DNA from: Patescibacteria group bacterium UBA3291 | Lineage (GTDB): Bacteria > Patescibacteriota > Gracilibacteria > Absconditabacterales > Absconditicoccaceae | Direction: 5' to 3' | Length of the DNA: 32,369 bases | Assembly (NCBI GenBank): GCA_002361595.1 | Contig: DETJ01000054.1 | Span: 1-32,369 of the forward strand | Part shown: positions 28,448-32,369 of the stretch, in pieces | Layout: every line of letters starts with the position of its first letter | Numbering within the stretch: the first letter of the stretch is position 1 | Position numbers and translations under genes: made by a program | The notes under the pieces: model-generated | Database searches by the model: none | What the model saw: only the letters and a program-made list of their open reading frames with translations | What the model was told of the DNA's origin: nothing

Positions 28448-28512
28448 TATAAATCACTATTCTAAGCACAGTTAGAAATTTAGAATTCGCTATTAATTTT
28501 CTCTTATATTAT

Positions 28513-28540
28513 TTGACTTTTTATAATTTTTATATATAAT
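28513..28540 (+). promoter_or_regulatory. promoter of the large gene at 28572
   Basis: TTGACT (28513-28518), 16 bases, then perfect TATAAT (28535-28540). The ATG follows 31 bases later. The start of this promoter, TTGACTTTTTATA, is shared with 2331. Confidence 0.75.
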
Positions 28541-28571
28541 ATATACATATATTTATATTATTTTTCTAAAA

Positions 28572-30560
28572 ATGAATAATATATCTCGCAACAAAGAAAA
28601 AAATATTGAAAAAGCATCGCAACCTACAAACCGAGTCAAAAATGCCAGAATCAGACTAAATACGACGAAACAGATTGCTGATGCTATACATTCTCAGTCA
28701 GAAAAAAATGAAAGAAATTCTAGTCTATTTAGCAACTGAGTGGAAACATTGATTGATAGAGCTTATCCTCTAAATTGAAACATCCAAGATAAAAAAGAAA
28801 TCTCTGAAATAGACTGATATTATATACCAGAAACAAAAGATCCTGTCATCCAGGAACTATTACAAAGCGATGATAAGGTATATGAAATATTAGAATGATT
28901 ATTATGTAGACCACAATTTTTTGGAAGGAATAGAAGAACCAATGAGCGAATAATCACAAAAGAATGATTAACTAGACTAAATTATATACTAAACATGGCC
29001 GCCAAACACTCTCTAAGACATATTGAAGAATCCAGTCTTATGCATAATGGTCAAATTTCAACTGATAAGACTCCATGATTTTGGGAGCCAACATCTACTC
29101 CTGAACAACGTAAGAATAAAGAAAAAGAAATCAGACCGTGATACAATTATTTCAAATATAAATTAAAAGATTTTACCTCATCACAGCGAAGCGATAAAGA
29201 TAAAAAAGATAAAATTTACTTTAACATTCAGTCGAAGGAACAGTTTTGCCAGTTGATTAGAGCTTTAATAATTGATTATATACCTATTATTTCTGGATGA
29301 TCTCAAATCTATCCAGCAGTTTATGAACATAAAGATAAAACTCATAAAAAATGAGAATACAAGTTGAAGCCAATTTCTACTAGGGTGAAAGACTGATTAT
29401 TTTTAAAAAATATATCTTGTTTCGCTGATATGGAAAGGAGCGACACTTACACATGAAAAAGAACACACTTTCCACAGATTGTAAGAGAAGTTTTTGAACC
29501 TTTACTTCAAATGCATAAACCCCAAAATTTAGACAAAGAAATTTCAAAAAAAACAAAATTACAAAAAGAGCCTGAGCGAAATAAAAAAGAACTCAATAAT
29601 CATGAAATAGAATATTCGAGGAGTTTTAACATTGATAAACAAAAAGATAAAATTGCTTGAAAATTTATACTATGTACAAAATCTCAAGATTCGATGTTAG
29701 ACAAAACAAGAAGAGACGTAAACTATTCGACACTTAAAGATCTTAAAGACATGATTAGATGATCTTTTGTAATGAAAGACCATCGTGATGTAATCACTAT
29801 GTTACATTATTTCATAAAATATTTCGTTCAGAATCCAGAACATAATTTTGATCATACTGCATATAATAATGCTTGATTCGATCCTAAAAGATGAGTTCTA
29901 CGATGATTACAGTTAAAAGATAAAGGAATCCTAAATACAGAGATTTCTCAATGGATAAAAAATTTGGAAGGACTTCCAAAGTGAAAAAAACCAAAAGATG
30001 AAAAAGATCCTTCTAGTTTTACAGATGATGAATTAGATTGGGCCGCAACAAACTTTATATTAAGCTCTATAGATAAATCATCAACTAAAAGATCTTCAAA
30101 TTCTACAAAATATATCGACACAAAACTTATAATTCCTACCTTGATGAGGCCAAATCCATTACCAATGGAAATCAAGTTTTTAACTAAAGATAATTTTGAA
30201 GGTAATGAGCACTGATTGGCTCATCATGATATCATGAGATTGAAACAAAATATTCAATTATGGTGTAGGGATGAAAAATTTATACTTGCTGACAAAATCA
30301 AACGAGAAATAGAATTATTACTACGAAGGAATCCTGAACTAAAATCCCAAATTGAATCAGAATTAATTGCAAATAATCGCTGAAGAGACAATGTAGATGC
30401 AGCAGAAGAGATCTACAAAGACATCAAAAACAATCTCGTTGTACTTAAATATTGAGAATGAGAAAACTGACTTGAACCAACAATATTCTGTGATAAAGAA
30501 ATTTGGACACATCTAAAAAATGAATGATTTTCGTATTCAGTTGACGATATAAAAAACTAG
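28572..30560 (+). CDS. large unknown protein with possible divergent RelA/SpoT-like domain
   Basis: 662 residues from ATG to TAG, basic and hydrophilic, with no signal or membrane segment. Most of it resembles nothing I know. Residues ~355-565 show the order of motifs of RelA/SpoT nucleotidyltransferases: CTKSQDSMLDKTRRD (compare the RxKxxxSxxxK segment), LKDLKDMIRGSFVM (compare the D-x-x-G/A-I-R segment), KYIDTKLII (compare GYxSxH) and PMEIKFLTKDNFEGNEHGLAHHD (compare EIQIRT...H). The catalytic-type Asp, Tyr, Glu and His can be placed, but GYxS is changed to KYID and there is a long insert, so the match is weak. If right, it could be a (p)ppGpp- or (pp)pApp-making enzyme or a tRNA-modifying toxin. 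It has its own promoter and converges on the HemW gene. Confidence 0.7.
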
Positions 30561-30578
30561 ATGATAAAAAATCATCTA
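30558..30578 (-). terminator. symmetric terminator carrying the stop codons of both convergent genes
   Basis: TAGATGAT / AAAAA / ATCATCTA is a perfect 8-bp stem. The TAG of the left arm is the stop of the plus gene, and on the minus strand the TAG of the other arm is the stop of the HemW-like gene. A T run (CTAGTTTTTT) follows on the minus strand only, so termination is best for the leftward transcript. Confidence 0.82.
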
Positions 30579-31847
30579 AATTTCACTGAGCAATTCAGTA
30601 ATAATTCCATTATAGCAATCCATTCACTCATCTGTAAGTACAAATCCATTTTCACGTAGCTTTAAAAATCAATTTTCTTCGTATAGCTTAATCTTTTCTG
30701 GATAATCTTTAACAAGAACTGATTCAAATTTTAATATATTATCAATTCATCTATCAGTACGTAGTGATAAGAAAAATGATTCAATTAGATAATCTGACTG
30801 AGACATAGGTTGAATTGCAGATTCTGACAGTTTTTCATTTCAAATATATTTTGGGAAATATGGAGTATTAGTTCGACGTATTCCATTTAATCATTCTAAA
30901 CGAAGTGAAGAATCTATTTTTTTTAGATTTTCAAGAACAGCTCAGAAATATGGACTTTTAGCATTTATAAACGATGAAGCAGAAAGTCATAATCAGAGAT
31001 AATCTTCCATCTCTCGATAAACTCTATTGTGGATACTAGACTTCCCTACCGCAGCAAAATTTGATATTTCATAACGTTTGTATCATCAGTCCTGAATTAT
31101 ATTTTTGAGAATATCAAATTCTTCATATATCTCATCTTCATTTCAAAATAAACCAGATTGCTGAATAATAGAAGAATTTCAGTCAGAATTTTTTTTCCAT
31201 TTTTGGTGTTCAAAAAGTTCTAGCATATATAGTGAAAAACTATCTGCAAATCATGAATCCACAAAATCTTGAAAGAATTCTAAAGCTGATGGAGTCCATA
31301 GTTGCAAATCTCATTTTTTGGTTTGATTAAAAACTCCAAATGCCATAAAATCAAAGTTGTATACACTATTTTCTAGTTTTAAATCACGTAATCAGCGCAA
31401 AAAATCTACCATTCATGGGAATGTATAAGGACGGCCCGCATTCTCCAAAACTCAATTATCCAAGCTCTGAATTCAAAACGAGAAACGTACTCTTGGATAT
31501 TTTTTAAATGATTTCTGTAAATCTGAGACAAATTCATAAACCTGGTCTCGTGGAAATGGATTACATTCAAAACTAAGTTCTCCGACATTTTCACAGTCAA
31601 AAATCTCTTCACAATGATTTATCAGCTTTTTGATTTCTTGTGCTCATATCAGATTTGGCGTTCATCATCCGAAATAAATCGTCCTAATTTCCACTTTTCA
31701 GAATATTTTTCATCGCTCATCTATTTCTGAATGTAGATTATTTAAATAAGTCTGAATCATTTCATCGTCCGGATTTTGAACAACAGAAAAACTACAATAT
31801 GGACAGTTTTTTACACAAAATGGGATATGAATATACACAGATAGCAT
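30576..31847 (-). CDS. hemW: HemW-like radical SAM protein
   Basis: 423 residues from ATG to TAG. The N-terminus SVYIHIPFCVKNCPYCSF carries the radical SAM cluster cysteines at 11, 15 and 18 plus the extra aromatic/Cys spacing of the HemN/HemW family. Then come TIYFGGGTPNLIGAQEI, LSFECNPFP, VRFSFGIQSLDNGVLENAGR and YEISNFA with IHNRVYREMEDYLGLG, all family landmarks. HemW binds heme and is thought to insert it into proteins; true HemN oxidises coproporphyrinogen. No other heme gene is in view, so the role here is uncertain. The C-terminal HemN-type domain (SDYLIESFFLSLRTDRGI) is complete. Length is normal. Confidence 0.88.
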
Positions 31848-31911
31848 CGACTCAAATCAAGTAAACAAAACAAATTATGTATACAGTTTTATATAAATAT
31901 TTCAAATCCTT

Positions 31912-31961
31912 AAAAAAGCAAGCATTTTAGGTAAAAAATCCCCCCGAAAATTTGCTTTTTT
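31912..31961. repeat. inverted repeat overlapping the -35 box of the last gene
   Basis: AAAAAAGCAA at the left pairs with TTGCTTTTTT at the right, and inner CATTTT/AAAAT parts pair partly around a loop with six C. The right arm contains the TTGCTT -35 box. No plus-strand gene ends here, so a simple terminator role is unlikely. Confidence 0.5.
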
Positions 31962-31980
31962 TCGCATTTTGGAATATAAT
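31952..31980 (+). promoter_or_regulatory. promoter TTGCTT-17-TATAAT of the phosphorylase gene
   Basis: TTGCTT (31952-31957), 17 bases, TATAAT (31975-31980), with TTTTGGAA before the -10. It is the third copy of this layout in the window. The leader is about 30 bases and A-rich, without a Shine-Dalgarno motif. Confidence 0.7.
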
Positions 31981-32016
31981 TAGTCATAATTTATTTATAT
32001 TAATAAAAACAAAAAA

Positions 32017-32369
32017 ATGGGACGATTTGCTGAGAAAGTTGACAAATGGAGAAAGAACTATCACGCTTTTAGAGAAGATCCTGATTCATATTTCACTGCG
32101 AGAATTATTGTAAGTGATATGCAAGATGGAGAGAGAATGATTGCTTTTCTAAATCCTAATCAAGCAATGGCTTATGGTATCACGATTCACAACAAAGTAA
32201 GCATAATTAGAGTAGATTGAGAAGAAATTGTAGCTGATGTATCTTTTTCGAGTAGAGTAACAATCTGAACTATTGCTGTTTCAGATGAATTAGCAAAAAA
32301 ATATAAAATCAAAAATTTTGAAATGGTGGGTGTTAGCCTCACTGAGTGAGCATCCGTAACGACAAATGC
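32017..32369 (+). CDS. AMP phosphorylase / thymidine phosphorylase-like protein (3' truncated)
   Basis: 117 residues are visible and the frame runs off the window. After a short helical start (GRFAEKVDKWRKNYHAFRED), the segment FTARIIVSDMQDGERMIAFLNPNQAMAYGI followed by HNKVSII, EEIVADVSFSS and TIAVSDELAKKY resembles the N-terminal beta domain of archaeal-type AMP phosphorylase (a long thymidine-phosphorylase relative). That enzyme releases ribose-1,5-bisphosphate from AMP; with an isomerase and form II/III RuBisCO it makes a nucleotide-salvage route found in several candidate-phyla bacteria. The catalytic domain is outside the window, so the call rests on this domain only; a plain DeoA is the main alternative. 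Confidence 0.65.

Noticed and set aside
31912..31961. Ordinary terminator
   Set aside because: No plus-strand gene ends nearby; the repeat lies between two divergent starts and overlaps a promoter, so it is listed as an inverted repeat.
1..32369. A region full of pseudogenes, if UGA is taken as stop
   Set aside because: All breaks are UGA at conserved glycines; with code 25 the genes are intact.

Overview
The window comes from a bacterium that reads UGA as glycine (genetic code 25). Nearly every gene carries in-frame UGA codons at positions where its family has a conserved glycine. Examples are the Walker A loops of PilT and FtsK, the GGGPAG nucleotide-binding motif of thioredoxin reductase and the GGGTP motif of the radical SAM protein. 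Real genes end only in UAA or UAG. Read with UGA as stop, the window breaks into short fragments; read with UGA as Gly, it is packed with long intact genes. This code, the low G+C and the gene content (2-oxoacid:ferredoxin oxidoreductase, an AMP-phosphorylase-like gene, SLH-like surface protein, many small VirB2/TrbC-like pilins) point to the candidate phyla Absconditabacteria (SR1) or Gracilibacteria. I cannot decide between the two from sequence alone.

Layout. 1-2751: end of a fused gamma/alpha 2-oxoacid oxidoreductase subunit, a short beta subunit and a small unknown gene. 2791-6730 (minus): two secreted or membrane proteins of VirB2/TrbC type, then the DNA translocase FtsK. 6907-8259: DUF1015 protein. 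8262-10817 (minus): membrane LTA-synthase-like phosphotransferase fused to a glycerophosphodiester phosphodiesterase. 11088-13681: PilT-like ATPase, two small charged proteins that share a C-terminal tail, and two VirB2-like pilin candidates. 13759-16728 (minus): a 989-residue coiled-coil protein ending in a GH19 lysozyme/chitinase-like domain and an SGNH hydrolase domain. 16842-17786 (minus): thioredoxin reductase. 17953-19074: MORN-repeat protein. 19226-22373: tyrosyl-tRNA synthetase, a GtrA-Sua5 fusion and a TfoX N-terminal-domain protein. 22370-22825 (minus): a small membrane protein that looks imported from a standard-code organism. 22908-24893 (minus): SLH/histidine-phosphatase surface protein and a SAM methyltransferase. 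24963-28447: RNase J and a Na+/Ca2+ antiporter. 28572-30560: large protein with a possible divergent RelA/SpoT-like domain. 30576-31847 (minus): HemW-like radical SAM protein. 32017-end: start of an AMP/thymidine phosphorylase-like gene.

How the parts may work together. The envelope theme is strong: four pilin-like proteins, a pilus ATPase, a modular muralytic protein, an LTA-synthase-like enzyme and an SLH protein all fit a cell that attaches to and remodels its own or a host's surface. The pilT-to-pilin block facing the GH19/SGNH gene is the best candidate for an undescribed system. Transcription signals are clear: several TTGNNN-16/17-TATAAT promoters, including a TTGCTT-17-TATAAT form found three times, and several strong hairpin terminators. 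Shine-Dalgarno motifs are nearly absent and some -10 boxes lie 7-11 nt from the start codon, suggesting leaderless or near-leaderless mRNAs. There is no gene-free stretch above 300 bases, and I see no rRNA, tRNA, CRISPR or insertion sequence.
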